DNA from: Niveispirillum cyanobacteriorum
GTDB lineage: Bacteria; Pseudomonadota; Alphaproteobacteria; Azospirillales; Azospirillaceae
Length of the DNA stretch: 64,000 nt
Direction: 5' to 3'
Assembly (NCBI RefSeq): GCF_002868735.1
Contig: NZ_CP025611.1
Location: forward strand, 2,164,501 to 2,228,500
The translations under genes were made by a program, and so were the position numbers. Shown here piece by piece: positions 18,552-28,492 of this stretch (the first letter of the stretch is position 1; each line of letters starts with the position of its first letter). Under the pieces are notes generated by a model. The model was not told the DNA's origin and did no database searches. It saw only the letters and a program-made list of their open reading frames with translations.

Positions 18552-19319
18552 ATGAGCCGTTATACCGTCAGCCAATTGTCGCGACTGGCCGGTGTGTCGG
18601 TGCGCACCCTGCACCATTACGACCATATCGGTCTGCTGCGACCCGCCGTAACGGGGGATAACGGCTATCGCTATTACGGGACAGACGAACTGCTGCGCCT
18701 GCAGCAGATCCTCCTGCACCGGGAATTGGGGCTGCCTTTATCCAGGATTGCGCGGGTGTTGGACGCCCCTGGCTTTGACCGGCTGGACACCCTGCGCGTC
18801 CAGCGCCGGCACCTGCTGGCCGAGGCGGAACGGTACCGCGCCCTGGTCACCACCATCGACCGCACCATCACACTACTGGAAGGAAAATCCGTGATGGATG
18901 CCGAAACTTTGTACCAGGGGTTCAGCCCCGAGAAACAGGCGGGATATGAGGATTGGCTGGCCGAGCGTCATGGCGCCGCCGTGCGGGCCGATATCGACCG
19001 TGCCAAGCAGGCCATGGCCGGTCTGGATCAATCGGCCCACATGGCCGAACTGGCAGCCGTGGAGAGCGCCATCGCCCAGGCCCTGCGCGACGGGATCGAG
19101 GCTGATGATCCCCGTCTGGACCCGCTGCTGAACCGTCATCTGGACTGGGTAGCTGCCAGTTGGGGCCGACGCCCCGATGCCAATGCCTATGCGGGCTTGG
19201 CCGACATCTATCGCGCGCATCCCGATTTCCGGGCGCGCTACGATGCCCTGGCCCCCGGCCTGGCCGATTATCTGCCCGATGCGATGGAGGCCTTTGCCCT
19301 GCGGGTGCTGATTGGCTGA
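18552..19319 (+). CDS. MerR family regulator with TipAS ligand domain
   Basis: 255 residues. The N-terminal winged helix (YTVSQLSRLAGVSVRTLHHYDHIGLLRP) is classic MerR, followed by a coiled-coil dimer helix (about 75-110) and a C-terminal TipAS domain (about 115-250), which in TipAL-like proteins binds drugs. It probably activates itself and perhaps a drug-response gene elsewhere; no exporter adjoins. GTG and ATG codons occur upstream, but the ATG at 18552 sits after a GGGGG ribosome site and gives the family N-terminus. Confidence 0.9.
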   Translation: MSRYTVSQLSRLAGVSVRTLHHYDHIGLLRPAVTGDNGYRYYGTDELLRLQQILLHRELGLPLSRIARVLDAPGFDRLDTLRVQRRHLLAEAERYRALVTTIDRTITLLEGKSVMDAETLYQGFSPEKQAGYEDWLAERHGAAVRADIDRAKQAMAGLDQSAHMAELAAVESAIAQALRDGIEADDPRLDPLLNRHLDWVAASWGRRPDANAYAGLADIYRAHPDFRARYDALAPGLADYLPDAMEAFALRVLIG

Positions 19320-19335
19320 AATCCTATTTTGTGAC

Positions 19336-19368
19336 GGGGCACGCCGTTTCGATGGCGTGCCCCTTATT
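19336..19368 (+). terminator. Rho-independent terminator after merR
   Basis: Perfect 10-bp inverted repeat GGGGCACGCC (19336-19345) and GGCGTGCCCC (19354-19363) with an 8-base loop, followed by TTATT, 16 bases past the merR stop. Confidence 0.75.
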
Positions 19369-19566
19369 CATGCCGCTTCGCCGGCGTTCCAAACCGGCGA
19401 CTAGAGGAAAAAGTAGGAACCCTATCCATTGGCAGCGGGAATTGCCCTTCCCCCTTGCCTGGACCGGCGTATCCTCTTTTCCCATCTGCATATATCTGCC
19501 CGGACTTTCATTGGCCCGGCTTTCCCTTCCGTTTCACGGCGTTTGGTCAAAAAGGGAGCGGCATCG

Positions 19567-21231
19567 ATGCGTCTTTCCATGAAGATCCTGGCCCCTGTGG
19601 CCATCCTGTCGGTAGTCGCGCTGGTTGTGACGGCCACGGCGCTGTGGTCCAAGGCGCGCGTCAATAGCGCAACCGAGGCGTTGAACCGGGCGAATGAGGC
19701 GGCACTGGCCGCCGGCGAGTTGCGCTCCACCAGCCGCGCGTTGCAGCGCGACGCCCTGAACCTGATCTTCGAACCTGCCGATGGTCGTGCCCCCATCGCC
19801 ACCCGGTTCGATAAAAGGCTGGCGACCATGGAAGAAGCGGTGGCCACCATGCGCACCCTGCCGCCGCCCGTACCAGGCAGTGATCCCGCCGCCATCGCAG
19901 CCAGCCAGACCCCGGTGATCGCTGCCCTGCGGGAGGTGCGGACCCTGGCCGTGGATGGCAAAGGTGCCGATGCGCATGCTCTGTTCCGGGACAAGGTACG
20001 CAGCACCGAACGCACGGCCTCCGAACAGACCGATCCCTACATCACGCAACTGGAAAAGGCGGTTGCAGCCCTGACGGGTGAACTGCATGCCCTGGAACGG
20101 CTGACCAGCTGGACCTTGTCACTGACGGCGCTGCTGGGCACCCTGGGCGGTATCGGCCTGTCGCTGGTGGTGGCACTGAAAGGCGTAACCTCGCCCCTGA
20201 ACCGGTTGATCGGGGCCATGGGCCGGCTGGCCGCCAATGACCTGCAGGTCAAACTGGCCGACACTGACCGGTTGGATGAGATCGGGGAAATGGCCCGCGC
20301 GGTCGCCGTCTTCCGCGACGGGATGGAGCGGGCGGAACGGCTGGCCCAAGAGCAGAAGGAAGCAGAGGCCGCCATGGCCACACGCCGGGCCAACCGCGAA
20401 CGTCTGGTGAAGGAATTCGTGGGACGGATGGAGGCGATTGTCACCGAACTGGCTGGCAATGCGGATGGTTTGCAGAACCAGGCCGGCGGGTTGCAGCGCG
20501 CCGCCACCGCCGCCGCCGACCGCACCAGCGCCGCCGCCGAGGCATCGAACCGCACCAGTGCGAATGTTCAGACCGTGGCCGCAGCCACGGAGGAACTGGC
20601 CGCTTCCATCAGGGAGATCAGCCGGCAGGCAACACAGGTGGCAGCCCTGGCCGGCGAGGGGGCCGATGGCGCCCAGCGCACGGCCCGCGATATTGCCGAT
20701 CTGGCCGATACGGTGGGCCAGATTGGGCAGATCGTGGACCTTATCGACGGGATCGCGGCTCAGACCAACCTGCTGGCACTAAATGCCACCATCGAGGCGG
20801 CGCGGGCCGGCGATGCGGGACGCGGCTTCGCCATCGTAGCCTCGGAGGTAAAGGCGCTGGCCAACCAGACGGCATCCGCGACGGAGGATATCCGGCGCCG
20901 GGTGGAGGGGGTGCAGAGTGCCACGCGTGGGTCCGTCGGGGCCATCGGCGGCATCGTCACCGCGATCGACCAGATCCGCAGCATGACGGGCGCCATCGCC
21001 GCAGCGGTGGAGGAACAGTCCGCCGCCACTGCCGAGATCACCCGCAACGTGCAGGCGGCAGCGGTCGGGACGGAGGATATCCGTCAGGATCTGGACGGTC
21101 TGGTCGGTGTTGCGGGCGAAACCGGGGAAACCTCTCGCCAGGTCACCAGCACGGCCAATGGCGTGGCCGGACAGGCGGGCGACCTTCGCCGCAATGTTAG
21201 CGGTTTTGTTGAACAACTGTCCGCCGCTTAG
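19567..21231 (+). CDS. Methyl-accepting chemotaxis protein
   Basis: 554 residues: N-terminal helix (about 6-28), an about 150-residue periplasmic helical domain (four-helix-bundle type), second helix (about 180-206), HAMP, then a cytoplasmic coiled coil with the signalling tip [20 protein letters not shown] starting near residue 398 and [17 protein letters not shown]. No CheR-docking pentapeptide. Ligand unknown. The frame is open for 46 codons upstream, but GGGAGC lies 9 bases before the ATG at 19567, and [14 protein letters not shown] is a normal receptor N-terminus. Confidence 0.92.
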   Translation: MRLSMKILAPVAILSVVALVVTATALWSKARVNSATEALNRANEAALAAGELRSTSRALQRDALNLIFEPADGRAPIATRFDKRLATMEEAVATMRTLPPPVPGSDPAAIAASQTPVIAALREVRTLAVDGKGADAHALFRDKVRSTERTASEQTDPYITQLEKAVAALTGELHALERLTSWTLSLTALLGTLGGIGLSLVVALKGVTSPLNRLIGAMGRLAANDLQVKLADTDRLDEIGEMARAVAVFRDGMERAERLAQEQKEAEAAMATRRANRERLVKEFVGRMEAIVTELAGNADGLQNQAGGLQRAATAAADRTSAAAEASNRTSANVQTVAAATEELAASIREISRQATQVAALAGEGADGAQRTARDIADLADTVGQIGQIVDLIDGIAAQTNLLALNATIEAARAGDAGRGFAIVASEVKALANQTASATEDIRRRVEGVQSATRGSVGAIGGIVTAIDQIRSMTGAIAAAVEEQSAATAEITRNVQAAAVGTEDIRQDLDGLVGVAGETGETSRQVTSTANGVAGQAGDLRRNVSGFVEQLSAA

Positions 21232-21333
21232 CGGGGCAAAAATCATCCCCCGTGCTTTCGGACAGGGTCAGGCTGCTTGACCCGCGCCGTAGCCGCGGTC
21301 CATGGTGGGTGCGCAAACGGAAACAGGAACCCC

Positions 21334-22395
21334 ATGCCCGCTGCTGTCTCTCCACGCCGCTACATGCGACACCAGTCGATATGGCTGGCGGATGACGGCT
21401 GGGGCGTGGAGGTCATCGACCAGACCGGGCTGCCCGCGCAGTGTCAGATTCGTCGTGTCGCCTCTGTGGGTGAGGTGCTGGGTGCGATTGTTGGCGGCGT
21501 GGTGCGGGGGCCGGGCCTGATTTCCGTCCTGGCGGGTTATGGCCTGGCCCTGGCCGCACGGCGCGATCCCGACATTGTCCCCGTCATGACGGCCTGGCAC
21601 GCGCTGTCCGCCACCGATCCCCGTTGCCCGCGGCTGCGTGGTGTATTGGATCGGATGCGGGAGGTGCTGGATGTCACCCCGCCCGCTGAACGCGCCCACC
21701 GCGCCTATATGGAGGCGGATGCCATCGCAGCAGAGGAACTGGCCGGCAACCTGGCCATTGGCCGCCACGCCATGGGCATGCTGCGCCGAGTCGGTGCGGG
21801 CGGCGGCGATGGCAAGCCGCAGACCCTGCTGCTGGCTGCTGAACCGGGCTGGCTGTCATCGGTGGGCTGGGGTGCGGCGTCCGCCGGCCTGTTCCTGGCA
21901 CAGGAGCAGGTGGATCTGCGCCGGGCCACAGGCGGTGTGCTGGGAGAGGATATCGCCCCGCCGCAGGTCGTCACCATCGGCCCCCTGGCCGCGTGGGAAA
22001 TGGTGGAAGCGGGCATTCCACACAGCCCATGTGATCTTGACGGCGCCCTGGACCTTGTCCGGCGCGGGGTGGTGGAGCGGCTGTTCGTGGCTGCCATCCG
22101 GGCCAGCGCGCGCGGCGACGTTCTGGTCCCCGCCGGCACCGGTGATCTGGCGCGGGCAGCCAAGGTCGCGGGCGCACCGCTGCATGTCTGTCTGCCCGCC
22201 GCCGCCATCAACTGGCAGGCGCTGGGACCCGGCACCATCACGGCACCGGGCACCGACATTCTGCCCTTGTCGCTGATCACTGGCTTCATTACCGACCGGG
22301 GCCCCGTGGCCGCGGAAGCCGACGCCCTGCTGGACCGCTTCCCCGACCACGAACCCATGTCGATCGGCGAGTTGCCCGCCGCCAATGACGCCTGA
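21334..22395 (+). CDS. Divergent MtnA/eIF2B-alpha-like protein, likely not a classical isomerase
   Basis: 353 residues. Fold-level similarity to methylthioribose-1-phosphate isomerase is clear: VEVIDQTGLP, VVRGPGLISVLAGYGLALAA, and the tail TDILPLSLITGFITDRGPV. The two catalytic residues of Bacillus subtilis MtnA appear lost: the THCNAG cysteine loop is replaced by TLLLAAEPG (164-172), and the GADR aspartate by AAIR (253-256). It may be a sugar-phosphate binding or regulatory relative. AGGA lies 7 bases before the ATG at 21334. No methionine-salvage genes adjoin; the next gene is convergent, 7 bases away. Confidence 0.7.
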   Translation: MPAAVSPRRYMRHQSIWLADDGWGVEVIDQTGLPAQCQIRRVASVGEVLGAIVGGVVRGPGLISVLAGYGLALAARRDPDIVPVMTAWHALSATDPRCPRLRGVLDRMREVLDVTPPAERAHRAYMEADAIAAEELAGNLAIGRHAMGMLRRVGAGGGDGKPQTLLLAAEPGWLSSVGWGAASAGLFLAQEQVDLRRATGGVLGEDIAPPQVVTIGPLAAWEMVEAGIPHSPCDLDGALDLVRRGVVERLFVAAIRASARGDVLVPAGTGDLARAAKVAGAPLHVCLPAAAINWQALGPGTITAPGTDILPLSLITGFITDRGPVAAEADALLDRFPDHEPMSIGELPAANDA

Positions 22396-22402
22396 TCCGG
22401 CG

Positions 22403-22594
22403 TCAGCAGCAGCGGTTGACCCCGCTCCACCGTCGGTCCAACTCCGACAGGTAGAAGGCCTCCCGGTCCAGTGCCGGCTGGTCCGGGTGGCGCTCCCGAT
22501 GGCGGGCCAGGTAAAGATCATAGGCTGCGTCGCCCGACACTTCCCGTAGCACGGTCCAGGCCGTACGCAGGAAATGGGCTGGTCCCGCCATCAT
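22403..22594 (-). CDS. DUF466 (YbdD/YjiX-like) small protein
   Basis: 63 residues matching the small proteins encoded after cstA in many proteobacteria: a W-x3-R pattern near the N-terminus, Tyr-rich centre (YDLYLARHRERHPDQP), FYLSELDRRW and a terminal RCC. It follows cstA with two bases between stop and start, so it is cotranscribed and probably acts with the transporter. In E. coli, YbdD and YjiX are associated with pyruvate uptake by CstA and BtsT. Confidence 0.85.
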   Translation of the reverse strand: MMAGPAHFLRTAWTVLREVSGDAAYDLYLARHRERHPDQPALDREAFYLSELDRRWSGVNRCC

Positions 22595-22596
22595 GA

Positions 22597-24675
22597 TCAG
22601 TGCCCTCCCGCACGGGTCGGCTGCGGCAAGCTTGCCACATCGACATAGGGTGCTTCCGACAAGGCGGGCACCGCCTGACCCTGCACATGGCGCAGGGAGA
22701 TGCGGGCCATCTCAATGATCATCACCCACAGCACGATGATGAAGAACACTGTCAGCCCGGCATCCAGCCGCTGATTGAAGATCAGCTGCGGTGCCGATTC
22801 CAGCGCCTTGCCCGACAGAGACCCCGCCGCCAGCTTGCCCTCCAGCGCATTGGCTCCGGCCAGGAAGCCCACGCGCGGGTCGGGATCGAACAGTTTCAGC
22901 CAGGCGGCATAGGTGGTGGTGACAGCCAGGAAAGCCATTGGCAGCCCGGTAACCCAGGCATAGGCGGCCTTGCCCTTCTTCACGATGATGGTGGTGGCGA
23001 TGGCCAGCGCCATGGCGGCCAGCATCTGGTTGGAGATGCCGAACAGCGGCCAGAGGATATTGATGCCGCCATAGGGATCAATGACCCCGATATAGAGGAA
23101 GTAACCCCAGCTGGCCACGAACAGGGCCGAACAGACGATGGCCGGTCCCCGCGCCTTGGTATTCCCCAAAGGCCGCCAGATATTGCCCAGCAGGTCCTGC
23201 AGCATGAAGCGGCCCACGCGGGTGCCGGCATCCACCGCCGTCAGGATAAACAGGGCCTCAAACATGATGGCGAAATGATACCAAAGCGCCAGCAGGTTCT
23301 GCCCGAAGGCACCCGCAAAGATCTGGGCCATGCCGACGGCCAGCGACGGTGCGCCGCCCGTGCGAGCCAGCAGCGTCGTTTCCCCCATCGCGGTCGCCAG
23401 TTCCTGCATATGCTCCGCCGTCACGGGGAAGCCCCAGGATGTGATGGTGGCCGTCGCCGTCTCCAGCGTGGCGCCGACAATGCCGGCAGAGCTGTTGATG
23501 GCAAAATAGACGCCAGGGTCCAGCACGCAGGCCGCGATCAGCGCCATGACGCCGACAAAGCTTTCCATGGCCATGGAGCCATAGCCGACCAGCCGCAGAT
23601 CCTTTTCGGACATGATCAGCTTGGGCGTGGTGCCGGCACTGATCAGGGCGTGGAAGCCTGAAACGGCACCGCAGGCGATGGTGATGAACAGGAACGGGTA
23701 AAGCCCGCCGGCCACCACTGGCCCGGTCCCATCAGTGAACTGGGTCAGGGCCGGCATATGCAGCTCGGGCCGCAATATGACGACCGCGAAGGCCAGCAGC
23801 AGGATGGCGCCGATCTTGATGAAGGTGGAGATATAGTCACGCGGCGCCAGCAGCAGCCAGACCGGCATGATGGCCGCGAAGAAGCCGTAGCCAATGACCA
23901 TCAGGGCCAGCGCCGGCCCATCGAAATTGAACATCGGCCCGAGCACCGGGTCATGCGCCACCCAGCCGCCACCGACAGTGGCCAGTAGCAGCAGCGCCAG
24001 CCCGATCAACGATCCTTCCAGCACCCGGCCCGGCCGGATACTGCGCATGTAAATGCCAACCAGAATGGCGATGGGGATGGTCATGGCCACCGTGAAGGTG
24101 CCCCAGGGGCTGTGCTTCATGGCATTGACAACGACCAGACCCAGCACGGCCACGATCAGCACCATGATCAGCAGGGTCCCGACCAGGGCTGCCCCGCCGG
24201 CCACTGGCCCCAGCTCGTCCCGCGCCATCTGGCCGAGCGTGCGGCCATCACGGCGGGTGGAGGCCCAGAGGACCACCATATCCTGCACACAGCCGCCGAT
24301 GACGGCACCTGTCAGCAGCCAAAGCGTGCCCGGCAGATAGCCGAACTGTGCCGCCAGTGTCGGCCCGACAAGCGGTCCAGCACCGGCGATGGCCGCGAAA
24401 TGATGACCGAAGGTGATCCAGCGATGGGTTGGCACATAGTCGCGCCCATCATTGATGCGCAGGGCCGGCGTGGCCCGGCTGGGATCGGCCACCAGCACGC
24501 GGGTAACGATCCAGCCAGCATAAAGCCGGTAGGCGACGGCGTAGATGCCAAAGGCCGCCGCGATGAACCACAGGGCATTGATCGTCTCTCCCCGGTGCAG
24601 GGCAATCCCACCCAGGCAAGCGGCACCGAAGACACCGACGACGATCCAGATTAGATTTTGGGCAAGTTTGGGCAT
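22597..24675 (-). CDS. cstA: Carbon starvation protein A, peptide/pyruvate transporter
   Basis: 692 residues and about 16 hydrophobic helices. The CstA core is evident: the PTHRWITFGHHFAAIAGAGPLVGP block, then QFGYLPGTLWLLTGAVIGGCVQD, and later FHALISAGTTPKLI and LLALWYHFAIMFEALFILTAVDAGTRVGRFMLQD. CstA-family proteins import pyruvate and possibly peptides under carbon limitation. A DUF466 partner follows directly. The ATG at 24675 starts MPKLAQNLIWIVVG. The gene is downstream of the infB terminator on the same strand. Confidence 0.95.
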   Translation of the reverse strand: MPKLAQNLIWIVVGVFGAACLGGIALHRGETINALWFIAAAFGIYAVAYRLYAGWIVTRVLVADPSRATPALRINDGRDYVPTHRWITFGHHFAAIAGAGPLVGPTLAAQFGYLPGTLWLLTGAVIGGCVQDMVVLWASTRRDGRTLGQMARDELGPVAGGAALVGTLLIMVLIVAVLGLVVVNAMKHSPWGTFTVAMTIPIAILVGIYMRSIRPGRVLEGSLIGLALLLLATVGGGWVAHDPVLGPMFNFDGPALALMVIGYGFFAAIMPVWLLLAPRDYISTFIKIGAILLLAFAVVILRPELHMPALTQFTDGTGPVVAGGLYPFLFITIACGAVSGFHALISAGTTPKLIMSEKDLRLVGYGSMAMESFVGVMALIAACVLDPGVYFAINSSAGIVGATLETATATITSWGFPVTAEHMQELATAMGETTLLARTGGAPSLAVGMAQIFAGAFGQNLLALWYHFAIMFEALFILTAVDAGTRVGRFMLQDLLGNIWRPLGNTKARGPAIVCSALFVASWGYFLYIGVIDPYGGINILWPLFGISNQMLAAMALAIATTIIVKKGKAAYAWVTGLPMAFLAVTTTYAAWLKLFDPDPRVGFLAGANALEGKLAAGSLSGKALESAPQLIFNQRLDAGLTVFFIIVLWVMIIEMARISLRHVQGQAVPALSEAPYVDVASLPQPTRAGGH

Positions 24676-24811
24676 TTATGATCTCCCAGACGCCGCGCGG
24701 GTCGCGGCTTTTCCTTCCACGTTTCCCATGAAACGCTGGGGAACCAGGAAAGGCCAGCAGAAGATAGAAATTGGGCTTTACAAGGGGCTTGGGATGGTCA
24801 GGGCCAATCCG

Positions 24812-24849
24812 GAAAAGAAAAAGGCCGGCACCATTCCTGGCACCGGCCC
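24812..24849 (-). terminator. Terminator of the rimP-infB operon
   Basis: On the minus strand a 10-bp stem (arms 24839-24848 and 24823-24832, two G-U pairs, six-base loop) is followed by TTTTTCTTTT, starting about 25 bases past the infB stop. A good Rho-independent terminator separating infB from cstA. Confidence 0.8.
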
Positions 24850-24872
24850 TTGTCACGTCACCCCAAACCCGA

Positions 24873-27698
24873 TTACAGGGCGCGGGCGATTTCTTCCATC
24901 TCGAAGGCTTCAATCGTATCGCCTTCGCGGATGTCGTCGTAGTTTTCGAAGGCCATACCGCATTCGAACCCTTCGCGCACTTCGCGGACTTCGTCCTTCA
25001 TGCGCTTCAGGGTCTTCAGCGTACCCTCGTGGATCACGACATTGTCGCGCAGCAGGCGGACCTTGGCACCGCGCTTGACGATACCTTCGCTGACGCGGCA
25101 GCCCGCAACCTTGCCGACCTTGGTGATGTTGAAGACCTGCAGAATGTGCGCGTTGCCCAGGAACTTCTCCCGCAGCGTCGGCGACAGCATGCCGGTCAGC
25201 ATCTGCTTAACATCATCAATGATGTTGTAGATGATCGAGTAGTAGCGGATTTCCACGCCATCGCGCTTGGCCATGTCGCGGGCCTGCGGATTGGCGCGGA
25301 CATTGAAGCCCACAACCAGACCCTTGGACGCGTTGGCCAGCGTGATGTCGCTTTCCGTGATGGCACCCACACCGGACGTCAGCACGCGCACCTTCACCTC
25401 GGTATGCTCGGCCGTCAGCTTCTCCAAGGCACCGGAGATAGCTTCGACCGAACCCTGCACGTCGCCCTTGATGACGATGGGCAGTTCCTTGGCTTCGCCC
25501 GCCTGGATCTGCTTGAACATCTGTTCCAGCGAACCACGACCGGACTTGGCGCTCTCGGCTTCGCGCTTCTTGCGGGCACGGTACTCGGTGATTTCGCGGG
25601 CGCGGCTTTCGCTGTCGACCACGACCATCTCTTCACCGGCCAGCGGCACGCCGCCCAGGCCCAGCACCTCGACCGGCATGGCCGGCGGGGCATCGGGGAC
25701 ATTGATGCCGCGATCGTTGACCAGGGCGCGGACACGGCCCCATTCGGAACCGGCAACCACGATATCGCCTACCTTCACGGTACCGCGCTTCACCAGCACG
25801 GTGGCGACCGGGCCACGTCCCTTGTCCAGCTTGGCCTCGACCACAACGCCATCGGCGGTGCGGCGCGGGTTGGCCTTCAGCTCCAGGATTTCAGCCTGCA
25901 GCAGGATGGCTTCTTCCAGCTTGTCCAGGTTGATGCCGGCCTTGGCCGACACTTCCACGTCCAGGACGTCACCGCCCATGCCTTCCACGACCAGCTCATG
26001 CTGGAGCAGTTCCTGGCGGACGCGGTCCGGCTTGGCGGACGGCAGGTCGCACTTGTTGATGGCGACGATGATCGGCACGCCCGCCGCCTTGGCATGGCGG
26101 ATAGCCTCGATCGTCTGCGGCATGACGCCGTCATCGGCGGCTACGACCAGCACCACAACGTCGGTGACGTTGGCACCACGGGCACGCATTTCGGTAAAGG
26201 CGGCGTGACCCGGCGTGTCAATGAAGGTGATCTTCGACCCGGACTTCAACTGCACCTGATAGGCACCGATATGCTGCGTGATGCCACCAGCCTCACGGCC
26301 AGCCACGTCAGTCTTGCGCAGTGCGTCCAGCAGCGAGGTCTTGCCATGGTCGACGTGACCCATGACGGTCACGACGGGCGGACGGGACACCAGATCCTCG
26401 GCCACGTCCTCGTTGCCCATCACGCCGATTTCCACGTCGCTCTCGGCAACACGAACCGGACGGTGACCCAGTTCCTGCACGACCAGTTCAGCCGTATCGG
26501 CATCAATGGTCTGGGTGATGGTGGCCATCACGCCCATGCGCATCAGCGACTTCACAACGTCGGCACCGCGCTCGGCCATACGGTTGGCGAGGTCGCCAAC
26601 GGTGATGACTTCCGGGATGATGACGTCGCGGGTGACCTTCTGGGTCTCCTGACGGCCGAACTGACGCAGACGTTCACGCTCACGGGCACGCTTGGCAGCG
26701 GCCATGGAGCGGCCACGACGGCCTTCTTCGTCCGACAGCGCCTGCGAGATGGTCATCTTGCCACCGCGACGCTTGTCGTCGACCTTGGCCTTGACCGGGG
26801 CCGCGGGCACCTTGGCGGGTGCCTTGCCGGGACCACCAGCCACCTTGGCGCGGCGGGGACCATCCTCGTCCTCGAAATCGCCGGGACGCGGGGTCACGCC
26901 CAACGGCGGACGGGCGGCAGGCTGTTCCTGCGTGGTGTTGGCAGGACGATTGCTGGCCGGGCGTGCCGAACGGTCATCGTCGGACGTGGCTGGAGCAGCG
27001 TGACGCGAGCGGCTGGTTTCCGTACGGCTGGCGGCTTCGGCCTTTCGGGCGTCCTCCGCTTCCTTGCGGCGGCGCTCGGCCTCGGCAGCGGCAGCCTTCT
27101 CGGCGTCCTGGATAGCGCGCAGCTCTTCCAGCTCACGGCGGCGAACCGTATCCTCGTCCAACGGCTCCGACGCGCGGGCGGCGGCATCCGCTTCAGCGCG
27201 GGCAATGGCTTCGGCACGGGCGCGGGCGGCTGCTTCGGCAACGACCGCAGCCTCAGCTTCGGCGATGGCGCGGGCTTCGGCTTCAGCCGCTTCCTGGATT
27301 GCGCGCTCCTCTGCCTCTTCAGCAGCGTTGCGCAGCACACGCAAACGCGTCTCGCGTTCGGCATCGCTCAACTGGCGCGGCCCGTTACCACGCGGCTGCG
27401 GGCCACGGCCACCAGCCGCACCCTCCGCTGCGCGACGGGCGGCGGCACCACCATCGGCCACACCGGGAACGGCGCCCTTTTCGAAGGTCTTCTTGCGCTT
27501 GACCTCGACCGCCACTTCCTTGCCGCGTCCATGCGAGAAGCTCTGGCGCACGGTGCCGGACGCGCCTGCGCCGCCACCCGCCGCCGGCTGTGCAGGGGCC
27601 GCCTGCTTTGGCTTATTGGCCCCACCCAGTCCAAGCGTCGGGCGACCACCCAGGGTCAGCACCTTCTTGTCGCGGTTTTGGTCGTTGGTATCGCTCAT
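24873..27698 (-). CDS. infB: Translation initiation factor IF-2
   Basis: 941 residues. A long charged, Ala/Glu/Arg-rich N-terminal region (about 1-350, with coiled coil) precedes the GTPase, whose P loop is in [11 protein letters not shown] (Lys453), with DTPGHAAF and NKCD. Domains II and IV and the IF2 C-domain follow. IF-2 brings fMet-tRNA to the ribosome. The start at [18 protein letters not shown] is the usual alphaproteobacterial N-terminus. Last gene of the operon and 49 bases after ylxR. Confidence 0.97.
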   Translation of the reverse strand: MSDTNDQNRDKKVLTLGGRPTLGLGGANKPKQAAPAQPAAGGGAGASGTVRQSFSHGRGKEVAVEVKRKKTFEKGAVPGVADGGAAARRAAEGAAGGRGPQPRGNGPRQLSDAERETRLRVLRNAAEEAEERAIQEAAEAEARAIAEAEAAVVAEAAARARAEAIARAEADAAARASEPLDEDTVRRRELEELRAIQDAEKAAAAEAERRRKEAEDARKAEAASRTETSRSRHAAPATSDDDRSARPASNRPANTTQEQPAARPPLGVTPRPGDFEDEDGPRRAKVAGGPGKAPAKVPAAPVKAKVDDKRRGGKMTISQALSDEEGRRGRSMAAAKRARERERLRQFGRQETQKVTRDVIIPEVITVGDLANRMAERGADVVKSLMRMGVMATITQTIDADTAELVVQELGHRPVRVAESDVEIGVMGNEDVAEDLVSRPPVVTVMGHVDHGKTSLLDALRKTDVAGREAGGITQHIGAYQVQLKSGSKITFIDTPGHAAFTEMRARGANVTDVVVLVVAADDGVMPQTIEAIRHAKAAGVPIIVAINKCDLPSAKPDRVRQELLQHELVVEGMGGDVLDVEVSAKAGINLDKLEEAILLQAEILELKANPRRTADGVVVEAKLDKGRGPVATVLVKRGTVKVGDIVVAGSEWGRVRALVNDRGINVPDAPPAMPVEVLGLGGVPLAGEEMVVVDSESRAREITEYRARKKREAESAKSGRGSLEQMFKQIQAGEAKELPIVIKGDVQGSVEAISGALEKLTAEHTEVKVRVLTSGVGAITESDITLANASKGLVVGFNVRANPQARDMAKRDGVEIRYYSIIYNIIDDVKQMLTGMLSPTLREKFLGNAHILQVFNITKVGKVAGCRVSEGIVKRGAKVRLLRDNVVIHEGTLKTLKRMKDEVREVREGFECGMAFENYDDIREGDTIEAFEMEEIARAL

Positions 27699-27747
27699 CC
27701 CTAATCCGACAGTAAGCCGTTGAAACCTAACACATCCGCCCAATGAC

Positions 27748-28446
27748 TCAGGCGGCCGTTCCGCCAAGGGCGGAAAGCCGTGCAACCTCACGGCGGACTT
27801 GCTTTGCCAGCGGACCCGCCGCCATCACTGCATGTACCGCCTCGTCCCGGCCCAGAGCAGCCCCCAGTTCCGACCGGTCGAAAACTTCGACCAGCGGCAC
27901 ACCCAGCGCCTGCGCCAAGGCATGCAACTTGGTCCGACCATCGTCGGACCCGTCACACGCCTCTAACCACAACCCTACACCCTTTTGGCCCGCACCGCCT
28001 GCCCGGCCTATGAAACCGGAACGCAATGCAGCCTGTACCTTCTCGAAACCCGCGATGGCCCCCCCGCCCTTGCGGGCAAGACCGACCAAGCCGAGGGCCC
28101 GGCGGCGGATCAGCCGGCGCGTAAGCGCCAACAGGTCCGGCACGGGCTTCACACCCTGACGCGCAGCCTTGGAGAAAAGCCCCTTGCTCAGGGCCTTTTC
28201 AACCAATGCCACATCAGCCGTCAACCAAAGCCCACGGCCAGGCAGGGTTTCGTCCACATCGGGAACCACCTGTTGCTCTGGCCCCACAACGAAGCGGACC
28301 ATGCCCGCCTTGTCCTGGACCTTTCCGCTGGCGATGCAGCGGCGCAGCGGGCTTTTGCGGCCCGCCACGGCCTCGGGTTCATCGGCCTGGGCCTCGGCGT
28401 CGAGTTCCGGCGGATAGCCGGGCGTCGTATCTGTGCCGCTGCTCAT
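27748..28446 (-). CDS. ylxR: YlxR/DUF448 RNA-binding protein with L7Ae-like C-terminal region
   Basis: 232 residues. The DUF448 core (about 30-100) shows [30 protein letters not shown] and the KALSKGLF helix. The C-terminal half ([30 protein letters not shown]) resembles L7Ae/YlxQ-type RNA-binding folds, so this looks like a YlxR-YlxQ fusion, common in alphaproteobacteria. Three in-frame starts exist; the ATG at 28446 lies 9 bases after GGGA and was preferred over ATG 28455 and TTG 28470. Operon position between nusA and infB is classical. Confidence 0.88.
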   Translation of the reverse strand: MSSGTDTTPGYPPELDAEAQADEPEAVAGRKSPLRRCIASGKVQDKAGMVRFVVGPEQQVVPDVDETLPGRGLWLTADVALVEKALSKGLFSKAARQGVKPVPDLLALTRRLIRRRALGLVGLARKGGGAIAGFEKVQAALRSGFIGRAGGAGQKGVGLWLEACDGSDDGRTKLHALAQALGVPLVEVFDRSELGAALGRDEAVHAVMAAGPLAKQVRREVARLSALGGTAA

Positions 28447-28492
28447 GCCTTGCATTCCCAAATCACTCAAAACTCAAACGGGTCGGAAGGCC

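Noticed and set aside
24771-27704. Very long plus-strand frame opposite infB
   Set aside because: Antisense shadow of a strongly coding gene in G+C-rich DNA; no family motif and the infB domains are unambiguous.
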